A stretch of 64,000 bases of DNA from Schistosoma haematobium (lineage: Eukaryota; Platyhelminthes; Trematoda; Strigeidida; Schistosomatidae): positions 83,028,569 through 83,092,568 of the forward strand of contig NC_067195.1 in NCBI RefSeq assembly GCF_000699445.3, in the 5' to 3' direction. Under the pieces are notes generated by a model. It worked only from the letters and a program-made list of their open reading frames with translations. It did no database searches and had not been told where the DNA came from. Below, piece after piece: positions 11,901-22,363 of the stretch. Made by a program: the position numbers and the translations under genes. Numbering within the stretch: the stretch's first letter is position 1; each line of letters starts with the position of its first letter.

Positions 11901-14900
11901 GGGGCCATGCAGTAATGAGATAGAAAAGACCAATGGTACTAAATGTTCAAAGAAGTCATTGTTGATGAGTGACTCACTTTCTCAGAATTATAGTCAACTT
12001 CCGTTCAGTGTTCTGGATGGCATCTTTTTTTGCTGATTCCTTAGAGAACTTTTCTGCATTATTTAGTATGAAGGATAATTTGTCAATACAATCTTCTCAG
12101 CTCATAAGAATGATCCTAGCAATCTTCATAAACTTTGTTCTCTATAAGATCATTTGATAGAGATTTATGTTCCTATTTTGTCAAAGTTTTCGAATTAATG
12201 TATTCACGACAGCAATTAGAGACTGCCTATTTAAGCCTCATCTTACACCATTATTTATTTATTTTAACACATAAATATTGGTACAAAGGGGCACCGAATA
12301 CATATGCGCCACACAAATCACTTGATTTGTGTGTGGGCTGTGATATTGCCCGGGTTTCCAGACCAAACCAGGTGGCTTTCTTAGGGGGGGCACGCCCTGA
12401 GCCTTTGACCTAGAGGTCTGATCCACAAGGTAGTGTAGCAACCTCAGGAGATGCAGTCTCATGGTAGCCGGTGACCAACAATTGGTTCATAGGCTATTTG
12501 TCCTCTCAGGATCATGTATCCTATGTACACCATTGGTTTGGAATCAGGGTTTTCCAACTCCTCTAGGTGAACTCTCTGTGTTCACTGACCCGGTTGAAGC
12601 GCCGGGCATTCGCTTTCTGTCCTCTCGATTTCGTAAACAACACCCTCGCCGCTAGAAGGCAGTGGCTGTATACGCGTGGACATGTGACAGCAGTTTTAGG
12701 AGAACTGACTGTCCCCACGCTCGGCCGTACCATCGTATTTAGGGGCGAATCCGTGCTCCGGAAGCATTCTAAATTCCAAATGTAAGTGTTATCACTTGGT
12801 TGAAAATATTGTGGTATTTCTACCAAAATTGATGAACTCTGCATAAGAACGTAATTTGAGAATCCAACCAAACAAACATCTGACTTACTCCCAGTTTGAC
12901 AATGATTTCGAGTAACTCAAAACATCAGTCTCTAATTGCTATCATGAATACATTAATTCGAAAACTTTGACAAAATAGGAACATAAATCTCTATCAAATG
13001 ATCTTATAGAGAACAAAGTTTGTGAAGATTGCTAGGATCATTCTTATGAGCTGAGAAGATTGTATTGACAAATTATCCTTCATACTAAATAATGCAGAAA
13101 AGTTCTCTAAGGAATCAGCAAAAAAAGATGCCATCCAGAACACTGAACGGAAGTTGACTATAATTCTGAAAAGGATGAAAAGTGACGTGGTGGTCGGGCT
13201 TGTCTATCGTGATGAAGCAACCGAGCTATACTGGTTGGAACAACCGTTCCTCAAGGTCCTACCATGTCAGACACGTCGGTTGAAGAGCGGTAAGACTAAG
13301 AGCAACAAACCCAAGGTCCGAAGGCGAAGTCGTACTGCTGACTGTACAGAGGTGTGACAGCAGTAAGGTGTTTCCTTCAGACAACCAGCATGACAGCGAT
13401 GCTGCCTTCCCACAAGGAGGGGTGGGGTTAGAAAAGGTCGACCCTAAAAATGCACACCTGACCTTACCTCACGGATTTCCGTCTCCGGCGGTAAGGCCCT
13501 TTGAAGAACGGAGCTAACACGTCAAAAACCTCCCACGAAAAGGCCGTGCGCGACCGGCCTCAAGCAGTTGTCCCTTGGGCACTGCGGTCACGCTCTCAGG
13601 TCACTGAGACCGCCTCTAATCCAATTTCCTTTTCAGGTACCTCCAGAAGAACCCTTCCACGGTGTGGGCAACCGGGAAGTGATAACCGCCCTCATACCTT
13701 TAACAGCACACAAGACCACTGTATTCATAATCAACCTTCCTCTTCAATTTCTATTATTCCTCCTACATCGACTTTCAACTCTAAACTTCCACCTTCGGCT
13801 TCCTCCTCAAGTGTCACCATAGCCAACGATTCTAGTGTTCAAAACTCTGTCCCAGGTCTACTGAAACCTCGCTCCAAACTACACATTGGAGCTTTCAACG
13901 TACGCACCCTATGTCAAATCGGTCAGCAGGCTTCCTTGGCTAAAACCCTAGAGTCTCTTTCCATTGATGTATGCTGTGTCTCCGAAACACGCATACAGGA
14001 TTCCAGTGTGGTCATTCACTTGACCTCACCTCGACAACACGGAGAGCCAACGAGATACACCCTACGTGTATCTGGTGACCCGATGGCCAGTTCTCGTGGA
14101 CTGGCAGGTGTAGGCATAGCACTAAGCATGAGGGCGGAACAATCACTGCTAGAGTGGATCCCCGTCAACAGTCGTCTATGTGCTGTTCGGCTAAACGGCT
14201 CCGCAAGAACTCGGAAGGATAGGGACACACGTCGTTGCCTTTTCGTCGTTTCTGCCTACGCTCCCACTGACTGCAGCTCAGATGATGTGAAAGATGAATT
14301 TTACAGAAAGCTTTCTGAACTTCTTCAGAAAGCTAAACGCTCAGACATAGTACTCGTAGGGGGTGACTTTAATGCTCAGATAGGTAGCTTAAACCAAACA
14401 GAAAGGCATTTAGGTGGATATTTTAGTATTCCGGCACAGCGAACAGATAATGGTGACCGTCTGCTGCAACTGTGCTCAGACAATCGCTTATTTTTAGCAA
14501 ACACAAATTTTAAGCATAAGGAGAGACGTCGTCTAACGTGGCGACCGCCTGCACCAAACCAACGATGGACTCAAATAGACCATATTGCCATCAGTCATCG
14601 TTGGAGAGGGTCGGTAGAAGATTGTCGCTCATTCTGGAGTACCTGCTTGGACTCCGACCACGCCCTAATACGGGCACGCATCTGCTTGCGCCTCACTGGA
14701 CGCAAAAAAGCCACAGTAAAAAGACCCATTAGAACCGAACTGAGTAGCGAGGAAACCAAAATTAGGTCCCAAGAACAACTGAGGTCACGATTAGGTAGTT
14801 CGTAAGACGAGGCTGACCCAGATGTTGCTTGGAAAGACATACAAGCAGCTGTGGAAACAGCAATGAAATCTGTTAGTGACTTAAACCACAGAGTTTCAAA

Positions 14901-17900
14901 GAACCAGTGGATTTCTTCAAAGTCTATCACACTGATGGATTCTCGCAAACTCGTCCCATCAGGTTCCGAACATGATGAAGAGCGACACCAAATCAGATCT
15001 AGGTTAAGAAAAAGTCTAAGAAACGACCGTGAGCAGTGGTGGGCAACGAAAGCAAAAGAGATGGAAAACGCGGCGACTATAGGGAACACAAGACAGCTTT
15101 ACAGACTAATAAAAGAAACTGGAATTAATAAGTCAAGTGTAAGTGAGATTATATCGGAAAAGACGATACTCTCATCTACTCCCAGTCCAGACGTTTAGAA
15201 CGATGGGCGGAACATTTCAGAGAACAGTTCAACTGGCCTTCAGCTACTCTACAACTACCCTCCATTCCCAGACAGTGTGAATGGAACATTGAAGTAGGTC
15301 CCCCAACTCTTGCTGAAGTTCAAAAGGCTATAGTTAATCTGAAGCGAGGAAGAGCAGCTGGTCCAGATGGATTGGCTCTAGAGGTCTTTAAGGATGGTGG
15401 TCCAATTTTAGCGATTAGGTTGACTAATATTTTAGCTAAAATCTGGGAGTTAGACGTTATCCCATCTAACTGGTCACAATCACTTATAGTCCCAATATAT
15501 AAGAAAGGGTCAAAATCATCCTGTGACAACCACAGAGGGATTAGTTTAACTAATATAATATCTAAAATACTAGCCTCGATAATTATCAGACGCCTAACTA
15601 AGACTCGTGAACTGCAAACACGAGAGAATCAAGCTGGCTTTAGACCTGGTCGTGGCTGCATCGACCACATATTCACCATTCGTCAGATTCTAGAACACAG
15701 GCATACTTATCGGCGTCCGACAACGGTGGTCTTTCTCGACTTAAAAGCAGCATTTGACTCTGTAGACCGCGAGATTCTGTGGCAGTGTCTGTCATTGAAA
15801 GGCGTACCCCAGAAGTACATAAACCTTGTAAAAGCTCTTTACTTGAACACTACTAGTCGAGTGAGAGCTTATGGCGAACTGTCATCTACTTTTGCAACCT
15901 CAAGTGGTGTCCGTCAAGGCTGTCCACTTTCTCCATTTTTGTTTAACTTCATCATAGATCTACTGATGGAAATAACTTTCTCGTCGACTGAGTTCTCGGG
16001 TATTGATCTCCATCCAGGAGGTCCACTTATCGACTTAGAATACGCAGACGACATAGTCCTGTTTGGTGAAGACGCTGACAAAATGCAGAGTCTTCTGGTA
16101 GCACTGAGCAACAATGCCAGGATGTTTGGAATGCGCTTCTCTCCCTCTAAATGCAAGTTGTTGCTTCAGGACTGGTCTGCGTTAACACCTGAACTAAGGA
16201 TAGGGAGTGAAGTAGTCGAACGCGTTGACAACTTCACTTATCTTGGAAGTCTGATCAGCCCTAATGGGTTGGTGTCTGACCAAATCTCAGCACGGATTCG
16301 AAAAGCTCGTTTGGTTTTTGCCAACTTACGTCACCTGTGGCGAAGGCGAGATATCCGTCTATCAATAAAAGGACGAGTATACTGCGCGGCAGTCCGTTCT
16401 GTTTTAATTTACGGCAGCGAAACATGGCCATTAAGAGTAGAAGACACTCGTAAGCTATTAGTATTTGACCACAGATGCCTTAGAAATATTGCTGGCATCT
16501 GCTGGGATCACCGGGTAAGTAATAGTGAGGTTAGACGCAGGGTATTAGGGAATGATGGCAAATCAGTTGATGAGGTTATGAATCTTCATCGACTGAGATG
16601 GTTGGGCCACGTGTTACGTATGCCCGAACACTGGTTACCACGACGTGCAATGCTATCCGGTATTGGAAATGGTTGGAAGGAAGTTAAGGGCGGCCAAACC
16701 AAAACGTGGCATCAGTGCTTGAAGTCACTAACTTCTAGTCTGAGCCATGTTGGTAGATGCAGACTACTCGGTTGGGGTCCGCGTGACTATCGTAACCAAT
16801 GGTTGGAGACTCTTGGTGACATGGCTCAGAATCGATCACAATGGCGTCGGTGTATACACTCCCTGTCATCCCTTAAACTAAGAGATTAAAATCGCTTCAT
16901 ATCTTTCTTTCTACGAACCAATTCTTTCTTCTTGTACTATATCTCTATATGCAATCTTTCTCTTATATATTACCACCTTTGACCTAATCACTGCTATGAA
17001 TCCGGTGTTCATCTTGTTGTGCTGATGCGGTATGGCAACCTGGACCGATGCACATATGTGCCTCGTCCTACGTTGTAGCTGACTGACTGAATGACTGAAA
17101 AGTGATTCATCTGTGATGGAAACGGTGACTTTAATGAAATAATATCAACCCACTAGAAATCTAGGATTGTTACTCATTGGCAGCTATTTGACCTACTGTT
17201 ACATAAACTTAGAAGTACTTACAGATTTAACCATTCTTTGTTACCGAATTGACTATATAAGAAACTAAATAAGTGTTAGTGATTTACTTAATTACAAACA
17301 AGACAAATGTTCAAGGTCAGTATGGAGCTCATAACTGTAATAAAAGATAAGTAATGACAATCCACTCTCTTCTAGTCATATATACACATACGCTAGTTAA
17401 AAAGAATGATATTTAAATATTCTAGTCACTCTGTGTCATATTGAATAATGGTAAATAGTGTTGAACTCAACAAAAAAGATACCGCCACATAATTCGTATC
17501 ATGATTATATAGTAGTGTGATGTTTGCACGTTTAAAAGTGACAAGGTGTGCCGAAAATGTAGTACACTTAAATCTACTTATAGGTCAGTTACTTGGCAAC
17601 TATGGTCAATAACTCGTGAAGTTATGCTAAAAATCTATAAGTTATGATATAGTCCTTAAACTTACCAATTTAACTTACTAGCATGACATATTTTCACCAA
17701 TAAATATTAAACACGTGATTATCAGCTTTCTTTTACTACAATCTTTCACAATTACGGCATCAAACAGACTGGCTATATGATATCACAGCACGCGGAAGAA
17801 TTAAAAAAAATTGTGTCAGTTGGTAAGTGTCAGTCGAGTCTTCGATTTTGTTAATAAGTGAATATTGCAACTCATTCACCAAATACAAGTTCATTCCCTC

Positions 17901-18635
17901 GTCTTTGAGCCAAGCTTTAGATGTATGGGACTAGTGACAGATACTACCGGGCTACCGAAACCGAAGTAGGTAAAGCAGCACTTGAACCTAGGACCTACTG
18001 GTTGAAAATAGGATGTTTAACTATTCATGTCACAGCTCCATTCTGTGGTGTAATTTAACCTTTTTCCATGATAACTCGAGATGTAGTTATCTATCTGCTT
18101 GTGCAGAAAAACTCTAATTAATGAAATATTTATCAAGTTGTCGAAACTAGTTGGTAGGCTAGGAAGTGAATAAAATCTTAATTTCAACCAATTTTAGTAA
18201 GCTAATAAACTTCCTAAAAAACAAAGTAACCCAAGCAAAATGGGAGTAGGAATAATAAATAACTATAACCAACCATTTTATTAACTGTAAGTAACTGAGT
18301 TTTTGTATTAAGAATATACTTCATTGGTCAGGTGTGACTTCTTTTAATACAAAATGTAAATCTAATTTTTCCATGAAACCTTATAACAATTGAAAGGGCA
18401 CATACTATGGCAAAACCGTGAAATTTATTTGGGTTAAATGAATAGAATGTAATCTTACTTTTAGTTCGTACTGTCGAAGAAATATGAGTGATTTAAAAAG
18501 ATAGAGAGCTTCGTCAATAATATCTTTTTCCAAATCCATATTCATAGGCGCAGGTCCTCGAAATTTTGTGCGTAAGGGTAGCAGGGCCATATTTCCAATG
18601 GTATTTGGTGCAGGCACAAATTCTGAATGATGAAC
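2951..18635 (-). CDS. ARPC3: Actin-related protein 2/3 complex subunit 3 (p21-Arc), split gene
   Basis: ARPC3 is a small structural subunit of the Arp2/3 complex, which nucleates branched actin filaments in the cytoplasm. Three exons are clear on the minus strand. Exon 18635-18459 reads VHHSEFVPAPN, then IGNMALLPLRTKF and FRGPAP, and ends FLRQYELK before gtaag. Exon 7161-6934 has RFDIPGDPDFPRELNNMYAK, then MRGYLTQLRQELGVRLLDKV and ends DNSPPSK before gtaagaat. The last exon, 3016-2951, starts after ttacag with WWLCFGKRRFMDQSLTPLGV, then F and the stop. These match the family in order and spacing. All three exon ends are phase 0. The conserved middle block (ADRTLIYITLYISECL in animals, about 24 codons) should lie between 7162 and 18458 but was not found, and neither was the ATG exon above 18635. 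The introns hold SR2 copy A, Sm-alpha-like repeats and foldbacks, which explains the 15.7-kb span of a gene for a protein of about 175 residues. Confidence 0.9.
4120..4420 (+). repeat. Dispersed repeat, copy 1 (partner at 7230-7555)
   Basis: Shares ordered blocks with 7230-7555: gacagatataagtagtatgt followed by a caatcg..aagta block, an aagag/aaag-rich middle, atgtatttaatgtatg, and ttcgttcactac at the end. It is an old interspersed repeat of unknown class without a coding frame. Confidence 0.5.
4751..5208 (+). repeat. Short interspersed element with RTE-like 3' tail (full-length copy)
   Basis: About 450 bp, beginning near GCCCCCAAATGCCTTGG and ending in TTGTACCAATGTTTATGTG followed by an AAATA-type tail. 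The same family recurs inverted at 12250-12755 and 28714-29076, and truncated at 50251-50378. A TGGCCGAGAGTGG near the 5' end resembles a tRNA-Leu/Ser A box, but no clear B box was seen. The open frame across it (4762-5187) is not conserved between copies, so the element is taken as non-coding. Its tail matches that of the RTE remnant ending at 37533. Confidence 0.65.
5275..5645 (+). repeat. Sm-alpha-like tRNA-related repeat with decayed hammerhead
   Basis: Contains a tRNA-like body (B-box-like GATTCGAGTCTCG near 5510), then GCGCACTGCTGAGATT where an intact copy has CTGATGA, then AAACGGCCGTCC and CAGGTTTTCAATG. The hammerhead core is broken (CTGAGAT) and stem II is lost. The left edge (gttgaattcatgagtcaatt near 5310) is the inverted-arm sequence seen in the 7930-8290 copy. 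Confidence 0.6.
7230..7555 (+). repeat. Dispersed repeat, copy 2 (partner at 4120-4420)
   Basis: Second copy of the repeat described at 4120-4420: gacagttataagtagtatat, caatcgcaagtg, aagtatttaatgtatgg and ttcgttcactac in the same order. It lies in an ARPC3 intron just upstream (in gene sense) of the 7161-6934 exon. Confidence 0.5.
7930..8295. repeat. Foldback Sm-alpha repeat with two opposed decayed hammerheads
   Basis: The two ends are inverted copies: cagttgaattcatgagtcaa followed by taagttagaccaccatt on the left, and aatggtggtctagcttag followed by gtgaattcaactgtga on the right. Between them is a tRNA-like body with the B box GGGTTCGAATCCC near 8156-8168. The right arm has a plus-strand hammerhead with stem II (GTCC/GGAC) and GAAA intact but CCGAGGA in place of CTGANGA, and GCC at the cleavage site. 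The left arm carries a minus-strand version with CTGAGAA. Both cores should be inactive. Confidence 0.7.
8296..10220. other. ARPC3 intron, nothing recognised
   Basis: AT-rich intronic DNA. One open frame (9402-9626) has no recognisable content. The missing ARPC3 exon was looked for here by eye and not found. Confidence 0.4.
10221..10421. repeat. Long palindrome (foldback/MITE-like)
   Basis: An 85-base left arm (10221-10305, starting gaggaaggatgtatttgtaa) is the near-perfect inverse of a right arm (10336-10421, ending ttacaaatacattcttcctc), with about 30 bases of AT-rich loop. There are only a few mismatches. No coding content. Confidence 0.85.
10545..10856. repeat. Hammerhead-bearing repeat family 2, head-to-head copy
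   Basis: A minus-strand partial unit (10545-10713) is joined to a plus-strand unit. The arms agatggtggttggaggtagt and actacctccaaccaccatct are inverted copies. The plus unit ends in a hammerhead with an intact core (10779-10811). The same family recurs at 53345-53740. Confidence 0.7.
10771..10825 (+). ncRNA. Hammerhead ribozyme motif, core intact
   Basis: CTGACGA (10779-10785; position 7 of the core is free), stem II GTGC/GCAC with loop CAAGTA (10786-10799), GAAA (10800-10803), a self-complementary stem III ACCCGGGT (10803-10810), and cleavage base C at 10811 after GGT. Stem I pairs CCTTG before the core with CAGG after the cleavage site (one G-U, then one mismatch). All catalytic positions known for the fold are present. 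Confidence 0.75.
10857..11975. other. ARPC3 intron, nothing recognised
   Basis: AT-rich; no frame, repeat arm or RNA gene recognised. Confidence 0.35.
11979..13172. repeat. Large inverted repeat (about 245-bp arms, 700-bp spacer)
   Basis: The left arm 11979-12226 (starting ttctcagaattatagtcaac) is matched in reverse by 12927-13172 (ending gttgactataattctgaaaa). The arms differ at only a handful of positions. The spacer contains one of the 450-bp short elements (12250-12755). SR2 copy A lies immediately beyond the right arm. Confidence 0.85.
12250..12755 (-). repeat. Short interspersed element with RTE-like 3' tail (inverted copy)
   Basis: Same family as 4751-5208, reversed. The tail is at the left (ttatttattttaacacataa) and the 5' side near 12740 reads GGTACGGCCGAGCGTGG on the minus strand. 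It is nearly identical to 28714-29076 over the shared 350 bp, implying fairly recent activity. It lies in the spacer of the 11979-13172 inverted repeat. Confidence 0.65.
13495..14805 (+). pseudogene. SR2 copy A: apurinic-type endonuclease part of ORF2
   Basis: Encodes the target-cutting endonuclease of an RTE element. Motifs in order: GAFNVRTL (catalytic Asn), VSETRIQ (Glu), VVSAYAPTD, GGDFNAQIG (Asp, Asn), QIDHIAISH, and SDHALIR (Asp/His). The frame opens after a stop at 13492-13494 and no ATG comes before the AFNVRTL motif; the first in-frame ATG is in DPMAS, beyond the Glu motif. The frame ends at an in-frame TAA (14803-14805) that copy C shares exactly. The reverse transcriptase follows in the same frame after it. 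Confidence 0.85.
14806..16889 (+). pseudogene. SR2 copy A: linker and reverse transcriptase part, frameshifted
   Basis: Continues in frame after the TAA at 14803-14805; an ATG at 14851 (METAMKSV) could restart translation. A one-base loss in an A run near 15160 (AAAA where copy C has AAAAA) shifts the frame, which then runs to 16889. RT motifs: ENQAGFRPGRGC, VVFLDLKAAFDSVD (catalytic Asp kept), SSGVRQGCPLSPFLFN, LEYADDIVLFG and TYLGSLIS, followed by the RTE C-terminal region with RWLGHVLRMP. Catalytic residues are intact, but the stop and the frameshift prevent a full product. Confidence 0.85.
17106..18458. other. ARPC3 intron, only weak repeat traces
   Basis: AT-rich. Near 17940-18010 there is a tRNA-like remnant in reverse (ccgaaaccgaagtaggt, then cttgaacctagg) resembling the one at 51715-51800. 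Nothing else recognised. Confidence 0.35.
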
Positions 18636-20050
18636 CTTGGACAGTAAGTAAAGTAACGACAAACTAGTCACGAGTAAATAGTAAAAATTTTTTAGTAACA
18701 CAGGTGGTAGAACAGGAAATTCATATATTCAGGAGCCACTTAGTAGAGAAATGGGCATATTAGGGAGACACTATATTGGGTTCCATCAAGTGAAGTTAAT
18801 TACAAAATAACAAATAATGAAATAATATCATTTATATTATCAAACCATGTTTGTAAGGAAGCTAACGAAATTATCCGTTGTCCAAACCGAAGTGAAGTGG
18901 GTTTCTAATATTCCATCTATTGGTTGAAATTCGAGTAACTGAAACACTAGGTCATCGACTAATGAATATAAGACACCAAAAAGTGATCTTTACAAGCCTG
19001 TAGAAGCCTATAAAATGAAATAGACTAGATACATGCAGTTCGTAGGCTATTAATTACTTAAGTAACCTATGTCACTTGGGTGTTTCAGTGTGGTTAGATC
19101 TTTGTAGCAGTTACAAACTAAACCAGGTATGGCTTTACAAAACCAAAGTTAATATCAGTATCAGTATAAATGAGGCAGTAATAAAAGCTTTGTAAAAAGT
19201 CCCAACTACGTAGTTTCTACAGAAACATATTTTGGAAAGGTGGTGATGAGAAAGAATTCTAAATCAGTTACAGAATGAGACCAGTTTCAGGTTCGTGATC
19301 CGTTAATGACTTCGCCTTACTGTACTACTCGTCTTACTTATCCAGCTAAAACGAACGTAAAGCCTGTCAATGATGTACGTTGATCCTACTCGACATATCA
19401 TATCATTACAACGAAATGAAACTGGCAAAATGAATAGTGAGAGAGACCGAAGTAATGTTATGGCAACGATAATGAGGACTGGACATTGAGATAAGTTTCG
19501 AAAATATAGAGTGGAAAGGTATGTATGAAAGAGTGTATCAGCTTTTCGGTTATTACAAGTGATTTATTCAAGCTTTTGAACAGAATTTCACGATTCAAAC
19601 AGCCTTTAACTATTAAGTCAATTTGGATTTCATAGTAACTGTTCTCAGGTGTGTGGCCTTCAGTACATACTTGATATTTATTTCCTGATAATTCTACACT
19701 TACACATCTAATGTATGCTTGTGTATGTCTGTATACCGATTACTGTATCAAGTGTCTGTCTCCTTTTCACAATCCATTTTGAGATATGTTAACGCTTGTA
19801 ATGAGTAATGTTTTGAGTAGGCACATCTGCCATCTCCGCTTTTCAATAATTCGTTTGTCTCCCAAAGCGAATGTATGAAATATAAACATCCGAAATACTC
19901 GTCTTTGAATTGTTATAACCCCACTGTTATTAACGAGGTTTGTCGACAGAACATAAGCGAAGTAGGGTCCGTACTTCGTCTACATCATTGCCTATTCCAT
20001 TATATTGAACCTAAATGGGGATCAAAAAGAGTACTGAGACTGAAGGTCGA
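18636..20050. other. Upstream side of ARPC3, nothing recognised
   Basis: The ARPC3 start exon should lie in or beyond this stretch but is too short to place by eye. The remainder is AT-rich, without recognised genes. Confidence 0.3.
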
Positions 20051-20054
20051 GTAG

Positions 20055-20420
20055 AATATAAAGAGTGAGTGTATCTGCATTGCTGTGAACGATTATGAAC
20101 AATATTAGCCATCGTCCCTGACCACTGGCTGCGATCACTACGAGAACCCCAACCTGGTAGTCTTTACTCACCAACACGCCACGGCTCAGTGGATAATGGT
20201 TTCATGAATTAATGTCATATCTTGGTTTAAGAGCCCCTAGCTTTCTATCAGCCTAATCCTACATTATCAAACATCGTGCCCCGAGGCAGGTTAAGTATAC
20301 CTAAAATGTGCTCTAACCACCTTAGATGATGAAGACTACTTCATAAACCGACCTATTACCTTTGCCTATTTTCGTATGCCTAGCCTTAACATTGCCTACT
20401 TGATTTTTACTCGAAACGTG
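20055..20420 (-). mobile_element. Old SR2-like fragment (C-terminal part of ORF2)
   Basis: On the minus strand it follows the same order of blocks as the 3' part of SR2 copies A and C (GACTACCAGGTTGGGGTT for gactactcggttggggtc, and the region coding RWLGHVLRMP), but at low identity with many indels. It is an old, 5'-truncated relic. Confidence 0.55.
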
Positions 20421-21110
20421 AGCAACGCTTCAAAGACACTTATAATAAGAAGCCTGCACATGTCCTTGAGTTACCACGCAAACATCTCTACCATTTATGA
20501 AAAACTTAGTATCTAACACAAATGTGCAACCACTGAAGTTACAACAACCATTTCAACGCCTGAAACGTCTTGTCTGCATAAATGGCAATGGTAGTTGTAC
20601 TTAAGATAAAACTGAAATAGTTTACTAGACCTCATTGTGTATCCTGCTGCTTTTACGAGAAGTATCTTTTTAAATATACTGCGGAATAATCGTGGTGGCC
20701 AAAAAAATCGGTCCTTGATCAATAACTTGAACCACTCTCCATCAATTTTGGGTTGGGCAGTTTTTCACTGTCAGTAGCCCATACAATTAGTGTAGACAAT
20801 TTACAGATTGACATAACATATAATCATTAGCTTGCTAATAAAACCACTGTGTGGTCAATTAGTTGTCATATTAATGAGACACACTAACTGCTCGAAAATG
20901 GCGCATTAATTGTAGATCGTAGTTAAATACGGTATTGTGTCCGGTTTCGAACTGCATCTTGAGGAGATCGTATGTCACTTTAATTGTAAAACCGATGTTA
21001 GGCACCTCTCATATGTAATAAACTAATGATCTTTAGTCTAAGACAAAAATGTGAGGCTAAATACAATTCGTAACCAAATGTATTGTTTCATACGCATATT
21101 TCCCTTTATT

Positions 21111-22363
21111 ATTTCGAAAAGAGCAAGAAAAAATGTTCTAGCAGAACAGCCATTCCAAGTACTTTTTCGACAAACCGAAAGTTGAACTGTCCCGTCTCCC
21201 CTACGTTTTATGGCAACGTCGAGAAAGTGGAACGTGCCGTTGCCTGAATTTCAATTGTCCTTTTCCAATCAATTACAAGAAGGCATTGCTTAAAACACTA
21301 TTTTATACGGTAGAAAGAATATGTACCACCAACAAACTGGAAGAAGAATTGATGAACGTAGAGAAATGCCTAAGGGACAACCGTTACCCACAAAAATTTA
21401 TTGAGGAATGTAAAAAGCCTTAAGAAAACAAGATGGAAGTAATTAAGGTCAATAAAAAACCAATATCTATAAATCTTAACTTCAAAGGTGATGATGTTGC
21501 AAACACAATCAGCAGCAGACTGAACACTGAGCTAGCCAGAACTTATCCGGAGGCCAAACTTTTAATTCTTTATAAAACAACATGTCCAATAACTCAACCA
21601 AAGGCTGACAAGCACCCCTTTCATGTTACCGCCAACTGTATTTACAAATGTACGTGTACCTGCGAAAGCAGCTACATTGGCCGAACAGAAATGAGGGCAT
21701 ATCTTAGATTTTTTGAACATGTTCCAAAAAGCCTCAGAACAAGAAAAAGAAAGACCAAACAGTGTAATTATCAAACACCTTGATACAGGACATCAGGTCG
21801 ATACATTGCAATCCTACAAGGTGATTAGTAAGCAGCCAAACTCGTCTTCTGGTTTGTTCAAGTCGTTGCTATCAGGCGTCAAAAACCTGACTTATGTGTT
21901 CAAAGACAGATAGTCATTAATCTTTCCTTGCCTTGGTGACAAATATCCCCTCACTGCATCTTAATTTTCTCTCCTGCATTTATTAAATCATTGAGTATTA
22001 TATCAACTATCTTCCAAATTAGTAATCAACTGAGCTCTACTCCTTCTATTCCTATCAACGTTTACTCATTATGTAGTCACTTGTTTCTAGTCGTTTGAAC
22101 TGTTGTCATAATCAATGTTGCAGAACGTTCGTTTACATAAGTTATATATTTACAATATTCAGTCTATTCAATTTATTTACACCCTTGATATACAATACTA
22201 GTATGTCTTTAATATAACTTCTAACCACACCCTTCCATGTAATTTAAACCCATTATGTAGTCATGATTTTAAATATCACGTTGTAAGCAGCTGACGAGAA
22301 CCAACGAAATAAAACGAATTCGTGCTGTTCTGCTAGAATATTTGTTCTTGCTTTTTTCGAAAT
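21111..22363 (+). mobile_element. Penelope-like element remnant with 40-bp terminal inverted repeats
   Basis: The ends 21111-21150 (atttcgaaaagagcaagaaa... to gcagaacagc) and 22324-22363 are inverted copies, about 37 of 40 bases matching. The interior codes for the region between RT and the GIY-YIG endonuclease, and the endonuclease itself, but not the RT. Penelope-like elements carry LTR-like ends that may be inverted, so these arms may be what remains of them. Confidence 0.7.
21230..21913 (+). pseudogene. Penelope-like linker and GIY-YIG endonuclease, broken
   Basis: Frame 1, about 21230-21423, reads SGTCRCLNFNCPF, then YTVERICTTNKLEEELM and RDNRYPQKFIEE to a TAA. It resumes in the same frame (21433-21783) with LNFKGDDVANTISSRLN, KLLILYKTTCPITQPKADKH and the endonuclease core CIYKCTC..SSYIGRTEMRA....FEH. 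A frameshift near 21770 moves to KHLDTGHQVD and ends NLTYVFKDR at 21913. The order and the YIG...R...EH pattern fit Penelope-like elements, where this domain nicks the target DNA. The catalytic Tyr, Arg and Glu of the GIY-YIG fold appear present, but an internal stop and a frameshift make it non-functional as one protein. Confidence 0.75.

Larger units (their letters stand above)
13186..17095 (+). mobile_element. SR2-like RTE non-LTR retrotransposon, copy A (about 3.9 kb)
   Basis: Flanked by the direct repeat TGAAAAGTGA (13176-13185 and 17096-17105), a good target-site duplication. The 5' end lacks about 20 bases relative to copies B and C; the 3' end is a short CTGACTGACTGA-type repeat, typical of RTE. 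It is inserted in an ARPC3 intron, antisense to the gene. It is very close to copy C in sequence and clearly different from copy B. Confidence 0.9.

Noticed and set aside
12563..12871. 102-codon minus frame
   Set aside because: Crosses the edge of the short interspersed element into unrelated DNA; not conserved.
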